Shown here: positions 1 to 20,917 of the stretch, in pieces
Layout: each line of letters opens with the position of its first letter
Position numbering within the stretch: the stretch's first letter is position 1
Source: Rachycentron canadum
Lineage: Eukaryota > Chordata > Actinopteri > Carangiformes > Rachycentridae
Length of the DNA stretch: 64,000 nt
NCBI GenBank assembly: GCA_038496675.1
Contig: CM076653.1
Coordinates: 21,194,476 to 21,258,475, forward strand
Direction: 5' to 3'
Translations under genes and position numbers: made by a program
The notes under the pieces: generated by a model
What the model saw: the letters and a program-made list of their open reading frames with translations, nothing else
The model's database searches: none
Told to the model about the DNA's origin: nothing

Positions 1-1028
1 GTTACATACTTAAATAAATTAATAACCACTATGATGATGTAACATAAACCAGTAAAGCCTGTTCAGCAATTTCACAAACAGCAGCTCCATATGAAGATGA
101 ATGGTAAAAGAGGACAAGTTGTATTTATGCATAAATGAATAAATAAATAAACGTGACCTATATGGCCTCTCACAATGGTTAATTCGGTTAACCACTTAAA
201 AGAAAAAGAAACTGCTTTCTGACCAGGATGAAACCAATATGTCCCTCCAGAATATCTCATACTGTTTCTTATGTAACACGACCTTGTCATTGCCTCTTAG
301 CTTGGCTGGCTATGATGAATGTCAAGGCCAAGTTGTCCATGTTGGTATGGGGGATCGAGGTGGAAGTTTCAGTTCTTAGTTAAGCCTATTTATAAAGACA
401 CTTGATCTATTTTTAGAACCTGTTTTTACCCTGACTCACAGTTCAAGCAGAGATGAATTAGAACTGAATAATTGATGCTGGAAAAAAAACAAAAAAAACA
501 AAAAAAAAAAAAACTCTATACGTTCCCTTGGTTTGCTGTTAGTTGCTTGTTTTGCAGTGTGTGCAAGTGTTTCATGTGAGTCTTAGAGTTGAAATGTGCA
601 AATGGGTGTGTGTAGTCTATGACTGGAATAGAGGACAACCACAAGACAACTCTTAGACAGAGCTGATACATGCATAAAAACAGATCAGAGGACTGAGTGC
701 AAGAGAGAGCCAAACTTCAACCAACATACAGTGAGAAAGTGACCTGTCAGGTATGTTTGTTGTGGCAACCATGACCAGCTGTCACACCCACACTATGGTG
801 GGCAAATAGCCATGTATCCATCTCTCTCTCCCTCTCTGATTTCTGCTCCGTCAAGGTCATTATTAATCTTAAATCACTCACCTCTCAATCTTAACCCCTC
901 ATTGTCACTGTCAAAAAACAGTTTCCTTAAATCTAATTTCTTGTCCCTCCTGTGTGACATAAGATTGGTGTTTAAATTCAGGGACATATCCATTTAAGTC
1001 ATTTGAAAATAATATATGATCAACTTAC
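1..1028 (-). other. trak1: trak1 intron (left edge)
   Basis: Sequence downstream, in the minus-strand sense, of the trak1 exon at 1029-1223. The next expected trak1 coding block, which continues the HAP1-N region, is not recognisable here and must lie left of the window. The only notable composition is an A-rich tract at about 482-513. Confidence 0.6.
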
Positions 1029-10298
<9,270 letters not shown>

Positions 10299-10400
10299 CT
10301 GAGTGGTTACCGATTTAAGGCAGGACCAGCCATGGACAAAACTTCGACTTGCCAACACAAAAATGGGGTAAACCTGATTCTTCTCGAGGGCTTAATTGGG
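10299..10400 (-). other. trak1: possible 5' extension of the trak1 exon, with ATG and an in-frame TAA
   Basis: A much better acceptor (CTCCTTCCAG, minus strand) lies just before 10400. Between it and 10298 there is an ATG in good context in the same frame as the coding exon. That frame reads eight codons (MAGPALNR) and then meets a TAA before PLSAKLDPK. If the exon really starts at 10400, this is either an upstream mini-ORF, a broken start region, or a sequence error at the TAA. It is not called as coding. Confidence 0.35.
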
Positions 10401-13400
10401 CTGGAAGGAGACAAAACCACTTAGGGTGTCTCACGGAGAACAGGTGTTGAACAAGAACAATGATCTTGGATTCACAGATGTTTTTCAACATATACCTATA
10501 AAAGAAAAGAGAAAAACAGACAATGTTATTTTTCAATCTTTTCTTTATCATTTGTTATAAACATCACATGTGCAATTTGATATTACTATTATTATTATTA
10601 TTATAATATGTTATCTTAATATGTGAAATATAAATCTTAAACAGTACATTAGACTTAAAAGTCTTACTCCTACGATTACTATTTGGGAACAGCCATCCCT
10701 TTACAATATATGCTTTAACTGAAATATCCTTCCCTGTTTTTCTTTGAGGTTATTGCGAGCAGTAGTATTTATAGACAAAGTGAAACACTGCTCTGTGTAA
10801 TGGCTGACTGGTTCATAAACAGAACACATGCTCAAGTTTAGATAATTATAGGGTTATGGTTCACTTTGCGCTCATCAGTTTATTAGGTTTATAACCCAAT
10901 ATAAACAATTTTGAGAAGATTATAATATTCTGTGTTCTGTGTCAGACGGATGTACAATGTGTACTCTATGGTAATGTTTGGGGCAATAATTGTGGTATTG
11001 GATTTAATTGCACCAGATTGAGAGACACCACCAGAGTTTCTATTGCTCTCATAATTTTATAATGAGGTGACTGAAATATGAGAAACATCAATATAAATGT
11101 AACCACAAAACCCAAAGATGAATCAACACCTATCCGGCACAGCGTAAACTAACTGATCATTACTTGCTTCAAAAAGATAGATATAATTTATTGCATTTAT
11201 TGGTGTATTGTACAGCTGGTGCCCCAAAAAAGTCTTTACTTTGTGTATTATGAAATGTAACGGACTAGTACAAGGAGGATGCAATAAAACGTAAATAAAT
11301 ATAGTTAGGTAAAGCACATGCATGTGAAACTGACATAAAATATCTGATTAATCAAGAGATGACTAAAGAATGAAACAATGAAACAATCCAGAGATGTGTT
11401 TGGAACTGAGCTGAGTAAGTTGGACAAGTCTGTAAGTCTGGACACCCCATATGAAGCCATGGATGAATAAAACAAAGTAAACCAGCAAATTCTGGAGCTA
11501 CACCATCCATGATAAAAATAACTTGGCTGCCGAGCTAAAGAGGCAGACAAAAGTATAACAGTCATATCACTCAGCAGTGACTGGCAGCACAGAAGAGGAA
11601 CTTGGGTAAGTTTCTATTAATAGTCAACTCTTTAAAACACACACACAACTCTCAAGACAAGTTGGTTGATATGTAAAGTACAACTCAACTCACTATAATT
11701 ACAAATGGTTGTGGTTTTGTTGCACCACACCTTCTGTTTCTCTCTTTTTAGTCTTTCTTTCTTTAACTTTCTGCACCTTCTTTGTCTCTCCTGTATTTAT
11801 CAACACTCATCTGTTTCTCACCCTCTTTCTTTTTCCACCCCAGTCTCTTCCTAGACATATTGAGTCAGATCCTAATGCCTTGTGGGAAGCAAAATTTAGG
11901 TCATGCAGTTTCCATTATTTAGGAGGACATCCCACTGTTGCTAATGACAACAAACCATACAGTCTCTGCAAAACATATGACAGGCTGCAATGACATGTTT
12001 GTTCTATAGGTCAGGACCTGAGTCGTTCTGATGTCTGTAGCAGGCCAGAAAAGTTAGAAATGAGACTCTTCAGGGACTTGAAAATCAAATCTGACTACAG
12101 TTTAACAGTTTGCAGTTTTTCTACATAACTTAAACACTATTCAGAATCACAAGCAATGACTAAATTATTCACACTGGAAATAAATCAGAAAAAAAACAAA
12201 CAAAAAAAACAAACAAAAAAAAACGAATCAGAGTCCTGCATGAATGATGTCATTATAACTACTGTAATGCTGACAAAACAGTAGTTCAAAAGTACCAGGA
12301 TCAACAATACCAGGATCTAATTTGTTATGGCCACAATATTTCCACCCTGTACTGTGAGGCTCACAACAACAAAGTTGGGTTGAGTTTAGAGGAAGTGGAT
12401 GATTTCAATGAGCAGATGGAACAAGTGCTCAAGAACACAATAGTAACTGCAATTTTATTTTTCTCTGGGTACAAGATGTGTTTCATCACTTTCTTTGACA
12501 GATCACAATCTTTCTTGTTGTGACAATCAAAACATTTTGTGTGCAGTGATAATTTTTGTACATATGAGGACATCCAGTATATGTTGAGACATTTACTTGT
12601 TTGGTCTCAAGGATAGGGTCATGGGAATTTACCCATCCAAGTTAAATGTGTTACTCTTTATCTATAATAATAACTTCCAAATGGATGAAAGGATTAACCA
12701 ATGAAAAATTTATATCAATGTTAATTTAAGTTAACTTAGGTATTATTAAAACGAACACATCCCTATCGTGAGTCAAGGACCCTCCTAACTTCTGTAAAAA
12801 ATGCAGAGATTATTACAGCTCTGATGATGCTGATTGAAACTCCACCAAAAAGAACTGAACAGGATTGTACTTGTGCACACAAGCACTGTTGAAACAATCA
12901 CACTTTAATGCAACCTATCCCAATAGCCTGGTGTGACACAACATTTTGTAACCAACACTGCTGCCTATTACACACAAGAGAAAATATTCAAGCCTTTTGT
13001 AGATTTAGATTGTCTAAAAACTAATTCTAAGACCTATTACTGAAAGACCTAAATTCAATCTTTTTTTCAGACTTTCGAGAGCTGCAGATACCCTGACAGA
13101 CTACATTTGTCAGTGAGAAGGAAGAGCCATGAGAGCACAGTGAGATTTTATCTGTTTCATTTACATTTTGGGATCTGTGTTACTATTTTTTATAGTGTAG
13201 ACAAAAGTATTTATCAAAAAATAATGAGTAGATCAAATAATAAGGATGTGATCACTACCGCTCCACTTTTTCTATTAGAGTTTCAGTTTGCAAATTTCCA
13301 TTAGTGACTGTTCAGCTGGGCTGTATCTCTCCCACTGACAATTTCTCAATGCATTCTCCTTATCAGTTTCTGCTGACATTACAACAGACCACAAATATTC

Positions 13401-14769
13401 CTTCCCAACTCCTACAGGGGCTGTACCACTTGAACATCTGTCACCATCACTGAAAATCTTTTCGTCTACAGCTGAGGTCAACTCAGCAGACTAAGAGGAC
13501 TGAGTGAGAGTGAGCCTTGACCTCCTTAAATGGAATGTATGTGTATGTCTGTGTGTGTGTGTTACTCTTTTCTGGCATACAAGTCTCCCACGGAGCTATA
13601 GTCTATGTTCAGTGATGCACTGATGAATGGGAAATATGGTTAGTTTGACAAAGTAACAGCGTTTATACAGTCCTGACATAGAGAAAAGTGAGAAAAGCTG
13701 ATAGATCTCTAACATTGTTTTTTTTTTTTTTTTTAAAAACTCCATTCTCATTTATGTTTTGCTTTCGGATCTCTGTCTTCTTGTATTTTTTCATTAGCGA
13801 ATAACTACAGTAACAGTTACAGCAGTGTTACCATGTTTATTCAGTTTCTTAAGGTTACGCTGGTCTTGTGTTGTTTAATCTCGACTGCCTGTTGTACAAA
13901 AGCTCATGCCATACACAAAAGAGACCAGACTAGAAACAGAGCAGTCCAGCTCCTAGTTTAGTGACTAAAGTGTATTTGTTTGGATATCACACCCAAAATC
14001 CACCATCTGTTGATCAAGACACAACTGTCAAGTACGTGCAAGAAAAGAAACCGTTTAACACTGAAGCTGATGCAGAAATGCAGTGTATGAAATGAAGTCA
14101 TTTTTATAACATGTGCATACATGTAACACGGTATCATTTAAAGAAAGAAACCCTGATCTACTGAACTTTAATACTTAGTCATTTTCTCATCATTAAAGTG
14201 CTGAATGTTGATTAACCCAGAGAATTTTAGCTGCTTATTTTTAGCAGCTTATTTTCCTATGGCCAAACTATCTGTAGCAAGTTTGTAAGTCTGAAAGTTT
14301 GGATACATTGGTCTGTGGGATCTGTAGTGTTACAGTCAATATATCAATCCACAATACATGCCTCTGCAGCACTTTTTAGCAGCTGAGTGCTGAGGTTTGT
14401 CCTTGCTAGAGGGGATTTCCTTACTTTCAATAGCTGATAATGTAGACGACTTTGACTGGGAGTATGGCTGGTTTCCAGTGTAATGTGTCTGTGTGTCCTA
14501 GTTAATGGAATATAGAAGGACATGCTGATGCTGTGACTGACTGGCTGTAAGCTGGGACACTGCTCTAACACAGGAAACACTGTGTACACCATAAACAACT
14601 TTCTGTGAATGTTCTTTTCTATGAGGCACTCAGGAGGCCAATTTCTTCCAAGGGTAAGGACCCAAAAAACTTGCTTCAAGACCTATTATAGAAATTCTGT
14701 TCTTGTCTGCCTTGAGAAACAGGTCAGAGCCTCAGTAACAGATAGGTAAGATTCCTTATTCCAGCTCAG

Positions 14770-14890
14770 TCCCTCCATTACTGACATAACTAGACCAACA
14801 TATAAAAATCTCCTGCAGTAACACTGGCTGCCATTGAAAACTGCAATCTCAACATTTTTCTGCGTCTATGTTTAAAAGCTTTGAGATTCA
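14770..14890 (+). mobile_element. possible degraded LINE (L2-like) reverse-transcriptase C-terminal fragment
   Basis: One plus-strand frame shows HWLPLK followed by spaced VY and KL residues, interrupted by several stops. HWLPV-type motifs followed by VYKAL are typical of the end of L2-clade LINE ORF2. The match is short and heavily decayed and could be chance. Confidence 0.25.
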
Positions 14891-15861
14891 GCTTCTGTTT
14901 GACTAAATGTTAAAAAGGACACGTTTTGATTCTCGGCTTGAACCTACTTGACCATGGCCTTATCAGATTTCTCTTTAATTCCTTCTAGCTTGGTTGGGTT
15001 GAGTTTGATTTTATCCCCTACCCTTTTATGTCTATATCAGATCATGTGCAGGCCCTAACTTATGAGGATCCTACATACACACACAAAGGCAGGAAAAGTG
15101 ACTACTATTTATGTCCACTACAGGCCACAATCGGGGTAATGAACTGGATGTCAAAGATCTGTTAGCACCACCTGATACTGAAATGTTTTGGTCAGTGACT
15201 TTTTTTTAATAAATGTCATAATTTACTTTATGTCCTTTGGCCTCATTATTATCGTATTGTTGTCTGTACATTACAACAGTCTCAGGTCTTCTCACTCTGA
15301 CTGATTAGGTCTTTCTGAGGACAGTGTGGATGTGTACAGACAGAGCGTGATTGACATCTCTCTCTGCCTGTCTTGCACAAACCATAAATGCACCAGATGT
15401 CTGAAGACACCCATGTTGGTGAAGTCATTGAAAACAAGCATGTCTGGAGTGTTTCATACAAGGTTAACTAAGCCCAAGCATTTCTGTTCAGTTCAACTTT
15501 AAAAATCTACATTGAGTAAATCTGAAGAGCTGTTCTGCCCAGTGTCTCTAATCACATCACTACAGCATGTTTGAATCCTTGTGCTCTCTGAGAAATTACT
15601 GGTTGATGGTAAGTGGGGAAGGTGTTGACAGAAGAATGAGAAATAAATGTTCTCAGCATGATAGCCCATCACATGTCTTTCTTCCTTGTTCATTCATTAG
15701 CCTGTCACGCTAAACACTCTCTAGTATACGACAAATTCTTTATTTGCCTACAAACTGAAACTCACATGGGCATACACTTAGTTCAGTCTCAGTTCAACTA
15801 TCCTCACAGGACAGGAAGACAATAAGGAAGACAAAGTGAGAAGCTAAGGAAACATGAGGAA

Positions 15862-15930
15862 AAGGCAAGGCAAGGCAAGGCAATTTTATTTGTATAGCCC
15901 ATTTTTACAAACAGTTTGTCTCAAAGGGAA
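15862..15930. repeat. dispersed fish repeat fragment beginning with (GGCAA)n
   Basis: Four GGCAA-type repeats are followed by TTTTATTTGTATAGCCC and a TTTTTACAAACAGTTTGTC segment. This layout, a pentamer repeat then 'TTTATTTGTATAGC', occurs in many teleost introns as a short interspersed repeat. The class is not determined. Confidence 0.5.
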
Positions 15931-17710
15931 GCTGCTATTTGATTTTGAAGACCAATAAGTCACATGATCAGTTGAAGGAAGGAGACATCTTTTCTGAAAT
16001 GTATTAATGCTTGGTAATAAATACACATTAAATGGAATGAATTTAAAAAGCAAAAGCAGGTATATATTTGAGCTTTTGTTCTTACTTACTTCTTATAAGC
16101 ATAATTGACAATCATGAGGACAGAATAAAAGTCACTGTGAAAAATAGTGCAACTACTATTATTGGTGGAATAAATGGTAGTTAGTATTATGTGCCAACAT
16201 ATCAGTGTTAAGTCACGATAAGGAAGAAAAGATTAAGTCCTTAAAGCAACCCAATGATAAAGTCTCCTCACTGAGGAACAGGGCAAATAATGTTCATTTA
16301 AAGCCTGTAACTATATAGCTTAGAAACCCATAAATCCATAAAGTTCAATTGTCACTGATAGTATGAAGTGAAAGACCTTTGAAACTAATATTGAGGGTCT
16401 CGTTCATAAAAGCAACCTTTGACTTTTTCAGTCCTTTTGATACAAGGTCACACAGACACCGTAGAACATATTATACACCATCATTACTGAAACAAAATTG
16501 AGAAATATTCCAATAAAACGTTGTGGCTGCATTTTCTTGACTGTAAGACCCAAACAAATACATTTGTATTGATTGCTTTCTGACAAAGAGAGATTCTGTA
16601 CTGAAATGGGGAAATGATGAATCGGATCTACCATGTGCCTGTACTCTCTAAGTGTGTGCGAGCGTGCGTGCATGTGTGCAAGGTGCATGTTTTGAGTAAG
16701 AGAGGTCAGAGAAGAACAAACACAGCCCTCAGCCATTGAGTGAATCCCTTTATCTGTCAGAAATTGGAGCCATCTCTTTAGGTTGTGCTACTGGTTGTGT
16801 GTAGCAGAGGTCTCTGTGGTAAAGTAAGGCTTGCTGTGTGTCCGAGCAGAGAGACAGTATGCAGGCCTTCCACAGGTCATGTGCTGTTCCTTGGCAAAAC
16901 CAACTGAAACCTTATTTAGCTTCTCAGGCCTGTCTGTGAAACCCTCCCTCTCAGCTGTATGGCTCAGGTAAATGAAACTCCCTGACTTCTTAATGCTTTT
17001 AATGGGTGAACAGTACACGTAGAGGTGGAAAAAAATGTAAATGTATCACAATGTATAGAGTTTGCAGCTTTCTTTTCTTTCTATGTTTCATATAATAACT
17101 TTAATTAAGGTCTCAAATTCTCAGCTCTGATTCATATCAGGCATGAATTGACCTACCAGGCATTAAAGGAAATAGTTGGCTCAGTCTCAGAAAGGTAGCT
17201 GTGATAATATGCCAGACTGCTTATGGAGACTGAGGGGACTTCAGTCACTTTTAATGAGTGGAGGCAGATTTACTGCGATAGGATTAGACCTGCTTAAAGC
17301 TGAAATCAATCTTATTAAAAGGTGCCTACAAGCCGCTATGACAAACTCTCGAGGCTGAAAATGTCAAACTGAGTCAAACAAAGCGTGGCCACAAAACAGG
17401 CAGCAGATCAGGCAAACACTTTACTCTCAGGCAGCACAGACACTGCACATGGGCGACCTAACACAGACACCCAGCAGATTAATGCGACAGGGGGAATATC
17501 AGTTTTAGTGGAACAGATCAGGAGTTTTTCCTTTTTTAAAAACAGCCCATGTATCAAGTTATAGTAAAAAGCGTTCACACGATTTAACTCTTCAAAGCTA
17601 CAAGAGTTACCAAAGCGGATGGTACTCTGCACCTGCTCCTGTAGCATTTCACTCTACGACGAGCAAACTTTAAATCTATGAAACTCATAAAGTCTAAAAA
17701 CACTTCTTAC

Positions 17711-17940
17711 CTCTTCAGTAGACAGCTCAGCTTCCCTGGAGAGAAAAGTCTTTCCCTCTTCTGTGTTTGGGCGACTGGCGACAGACTCAGTGCGACTCCA
17801 CTCACTAACTGACGATGTGATTAGCCCAAGTGCTGCGAGACGACCGGTATCCGTCCGTTATCAGGCGGAAAACAAGCCCGGAAAACAGGCGAATACAGAA
17901 GAAGGGATTCGTCAGCTCTGTGCCAGCTCACAAAACTTCA
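17711..17940 (-). other. trak1: trak1 non-coding first exon (5' UTR), start approximate
   Basis: On the minus strand a consensus donor, ACTGAAGAG/GTAAGA, ends an exon at 17711. The sequence upstream of it is CpG-rich compared with its surroundings. The only ATG (near 17939) opens a ten-codon frame that stops at once, so the exon is read as 5' UTR with a possible mini upstream ORF. The transcription start is not visible; I set it at the T-rich tract near 17941-17955. The assignment to trak1 comes from strand and position. Confidence 0.5.
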
Positions 17941-19275
17941 TTTTTTTTTTTTTTTGCTTCCCTTTAAAGGTACTCTGAGATTCACTTGATGGAAACAAAG
18001 CTCATGGGCAGAGCTGAGTCAATACAGAAAAAATATGAACGCACATCCGGTATTAGTGATTTCAAAATAAACTTCAGACTTCACTTTTTTTCACTTATGC
18101 TCATGCCGGCTATGTTTTGTAGTTCAGGCTGTTTTATTTCAACATTTAAATAAAGCTGTACTGATTAAATACATACCCTAAAAGGCAGACTTTCTGACTT
18201 CTAGGCAGTGTGTCGTGAAAAATTTGGTCTGAGACTGCAAAAACTAAATGACCTCACATAATCACATATATATTATATTATATATTATATTATAATGTGA
18301 TGGTTGCAAAAAAAAAAATGTTGAAATCATTGTAGGCCTATTTATAAGCATTGGAAACCTATTGAAAATAAAAGAAACTGTTTGATGATAGGGAAATACA
18401 ACTATTTACATGGTATATCTCCACAGTAAAATCATACATACAACCACTAATGTTAATTGAGGTCTTAAAAACTTTCTGTTTTAACTATTTTTTTGTCAAT
18501 TATGGGCTCACGCTGTTCGGTCCATTCACAGTAACACACTGAAATGGACAGAAGACACTAAATTACACTTGTCACAGAAATGGATGTTGAAGGCTGTAGA
18601 GGGGATCTAGAGTTGAAGGGAAGATACCAATTTATTTGTGTAATTCTGCATGTAATATTCTTGATTTTGTAATCTGGGTGTGGCTGATGATAGCCATACA
18701 AAAAGGCAGCATGTGGCAGCAAACATGTCACCAGTCATTAAAACAACCTACTTTTAAAATTGTCTTCATCACATTAATTTGATCATTCATACAGTGTTGT
18801 AAGAGGCAAAATTTAGTGGAAATTGAGTTGAATTGAATTTATTTCTTGCTTTTATTTTGTACAATGAAATGCTCTAAGAGGAAATAGTAATCTTAGTATT
18901 TTCTTGTAACCTTACAGTTTAGGAAGTTTTTCATTTTAAGTTCTTTGTACTGAGGATTTCCACTGTCCCCCATTGTCTCTCCATCCTTATGCAGTAACCC
19001 ACCCTTTAGGCTGGTTCATATATTATTATTATCTTTTTGCTTTATATTTTATTAGTCCAACTAATATTTGATTGAGGTTTGCGTGCAGAGCTAATTCGAA
19101 AGCCATTGGTCGGAAGACTTAACCAGTTCACTTGATATAAAGTTAGTAGCTATTGCTTGTTTATAGTCGTTCAACCCGCACGTAAATAGGCTGCTCCGTC
19201 AGTTACAGACTGAGTCCGTTCAGGATGTTGATGTTACTGGTGTCTTGTAACTCACTGCTGGGCTCATTCAATGAA

Positions 19276-19283
19276 TGACGTCA
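19276..19283. promoter_or_regulatory. perfect CRE palindrome (TGACGTCA)
   Basis: The canonical CREB/ATF binding palindrome lies ~0.7 kb upstream of the ulk4 first-exon donor and ~1.3 kb from the trak1 first exon. The match is exact. Occupancy is inference. Confidence 0.45.
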
Positions 19284-19295
19284 TCCTACTCTGCC

Positions 19296-19349
19296 TGTGT
19301 GTGTGTGTGTGTGTGTGAGTGAGTGAGTGAGTGAGTGAGTGAGTGAGAC

Positions 19350-19380
<31 letters not shown>
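19296..19380. repeat. compound microsatellite (TG)n-(GAGT)n-(GA)n
   Basis: About eleven TG units, then GAGT tetranucleotides to 19347, then a GA run to 19380. It starts 13 bp after the CRE palindrome in the divergent promoter region. Confidence 0.95.
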
Positions 19381-19385
<5 letters not shown>

Positions 19386-19870
19386 AATGAAAGACAGAGC
19401 CGGGGGTGTGGTTGCGTTTAGATTAAACGTTGAGCAATATAATAGCATTACAATAAGAGTCCCACAGTGTAATCTGAAGGCACCGAGGGAATACTTTTGA
19501 AAAGGAATAAATACGATTCTGTTTTGAAGGGGAAAAAAATCTTTGACAAAATCTGAAAAGTTGGTGTATATTTTGTAACAACTAATATTTAAAATAATAA
19601 TAATAAAAGGATAATAATGCGGTTTTTTTTACTGGCGATAAAACACTGTCCCACACTATCATCCATGCACTGTCTGTTGTGTGCACTCTTGTGTCCTAGC
19701 AACACAGGAATATGCCATTTGGCGGTTGTCAGGTTAAAACCAATTAAACTTTTACAATAAAACAACCTTTTTCTTTGCTCACATGTATGTATTAAACATT
19801 TTCTAAGTACATATAAACTTTATTTATACACCTGCAATGATTTTAGCGAGTAGTATTTGTTGTCAATTTA

Positions 19871-19955
19871 TCTGAGGAATTCAAGACCTCCCTCTTCCAG
19901 TTGGAATTACGTGGCCCACCACTCTTCCGCCAACAGACAGCGCGTTGTTGAAGAG
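19871..19955 (+). other. ulk4: ulk4 non-coding first exon (5' UTR), start approximate
   Basis: A strong plus-strand donor, TTGAAGAG/GTAAGT, ends at 19955 and is followed by an 821-bp intron to the acceptor before the start codon. The surrounding sequence is moderately CpG-rich. The 5' boundary is a guess. Confidence 0.5.
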
Positions 19956-20779
19956 GTAAGTTCGAAGGTAATTTAACAGTAAGTTTGAGGTAAAGCACAC
20001 AAAATAGGAATTTGAACTTTTGTATTCTGTGTTGATAGCTACACGCAGTTTTAATGTAACTACGTGTCTTTTTCAGTGTTGCAGTTAACTGCTGTCTTGT
20101 TAGAAGCGAGCTGCCCCCGCGTCTAAATAGACGATAAAGTTAACGGTTGGCAGACCACATACGGATTTACACGCCAGCCGTTTGCCTCTAACGCGAGTTA
20201 ACGTTAAATATTATTTCCACCACTTAGGAGTGATTGTCTTTTCAAAGGATCCTTTTCAATATGACAATATAACACTTTGCACGCTGTGTATCTGGCGAGC
20301 TGCTTATGGTAGTTTCTCGGCTCAAATTATAACCTGAGAGTAAAGCTGTTGTGAGGTGTGCAGCTAATTAACCATTATTGTAATCAGTTGGTCATCTTTA
20401 CAATGCCATTTCTACTGAATCTGTGGGGTAATGTCAATATATGCTAAATGCTAGTTCCTCAACAAGACGATTGTATCTTAGATATCCAACAAATTATAGT
20501 GTATTTTTATGTTTCCTTGAACATTATACATCTATTATAAAATACGTGTTGTGGGCCGATGTCAAACTATACAAGCAAGAACTTGAATAAGTTTCTTTCA
20601 ATTGTAATTAAAAAAAAAAAACCCTGCATGTTCTATAATTATTAACAAAAGGCTATTTCGGGTGTTACGTTTTTGTTTTTTGTCCAATATTCCCCTGCTT
20701 TAATTCCTGGATGATAATAAAGCAATTTTTAATTTGTAAAGCTTGTAACTTTAGGGCTCTTATTTCTATCTTGCAGCAG

Positions 20780-20917
20780 ATGGAGAACTATATCCTGTAT
20801 GAGGAGCTTGGGGTAGGCAGTAGCTCTGTTGTCTACAAAGGCAGAAAGAAGGGCAATCTCAACTACGTGGCCATCATCTGCAGCGACAAAGCCAAGAGAC
20901 CTCAGATCACTAACCAT
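20780..20917 (+). CDS. ulk4: ulk4 coding exon 1 (start codon, glycine loop)
   Basis: Residues 1-46. The acceptor is a CAGCAG tandem ending at 20779, directly before the ATG. The donor is CAT/GTAGGA, phase 0. It encodes the ATP-loop and the VAII segment where the usual catalytic Lys is absent. A further in-frame ATG at 20711 lies upstream of the acceptor and is intronic. Confidence 0.95.

Larger units (their letters stand above)
10401..17710 (-). other. trak1: trak1 intron (about 7.3 kb)
   Basis: No additional exon is recognised, although an exon supplying a start codon could be hidden here. It holds a possible LINE relic at 14.8 kb, a dispersed-repeat fragment at 15.9 kb and an A/C simple repeat at about 12,190-12,225. 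Confidence 0.5.
17941..19870. promoter_or_regulatory. divergent trak1 / ulk4 promoter interval
   Basis: About 1.9 kb separates the two outward-facing first exons. No coding exon is seen. It contains an AT-rich palindromic stretch at about 18,265-18,300, a perfect CRE palindrome and a compound microsatellite. CpG content rises in its right-hand part (about 19,080 onward). Both genes plausibly draw regulatory input from it, but no TATA box or start site can be assigned with confidence. Confidence 0.45.

Noticed and set aside
13275..13481. Protein-like minus-strand open frame
   Set aside because: It lacks an ATG (it opens on TTG), has no recognisable domain, and no acceptor/donor phase links it to the trak1 exons.
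14344..14679. 111-codon minus-strand open frame
   Set aside because: It also opens on a non-ATG codon, has no recognisable motif and no compatible splice sites.
20711..20779. Upstream in-frame ATG for ulk4
   Set aside because: It lies before the acceptor at 20776/20779 and would translate intron. The family protein begins at the MENYILYEE position.
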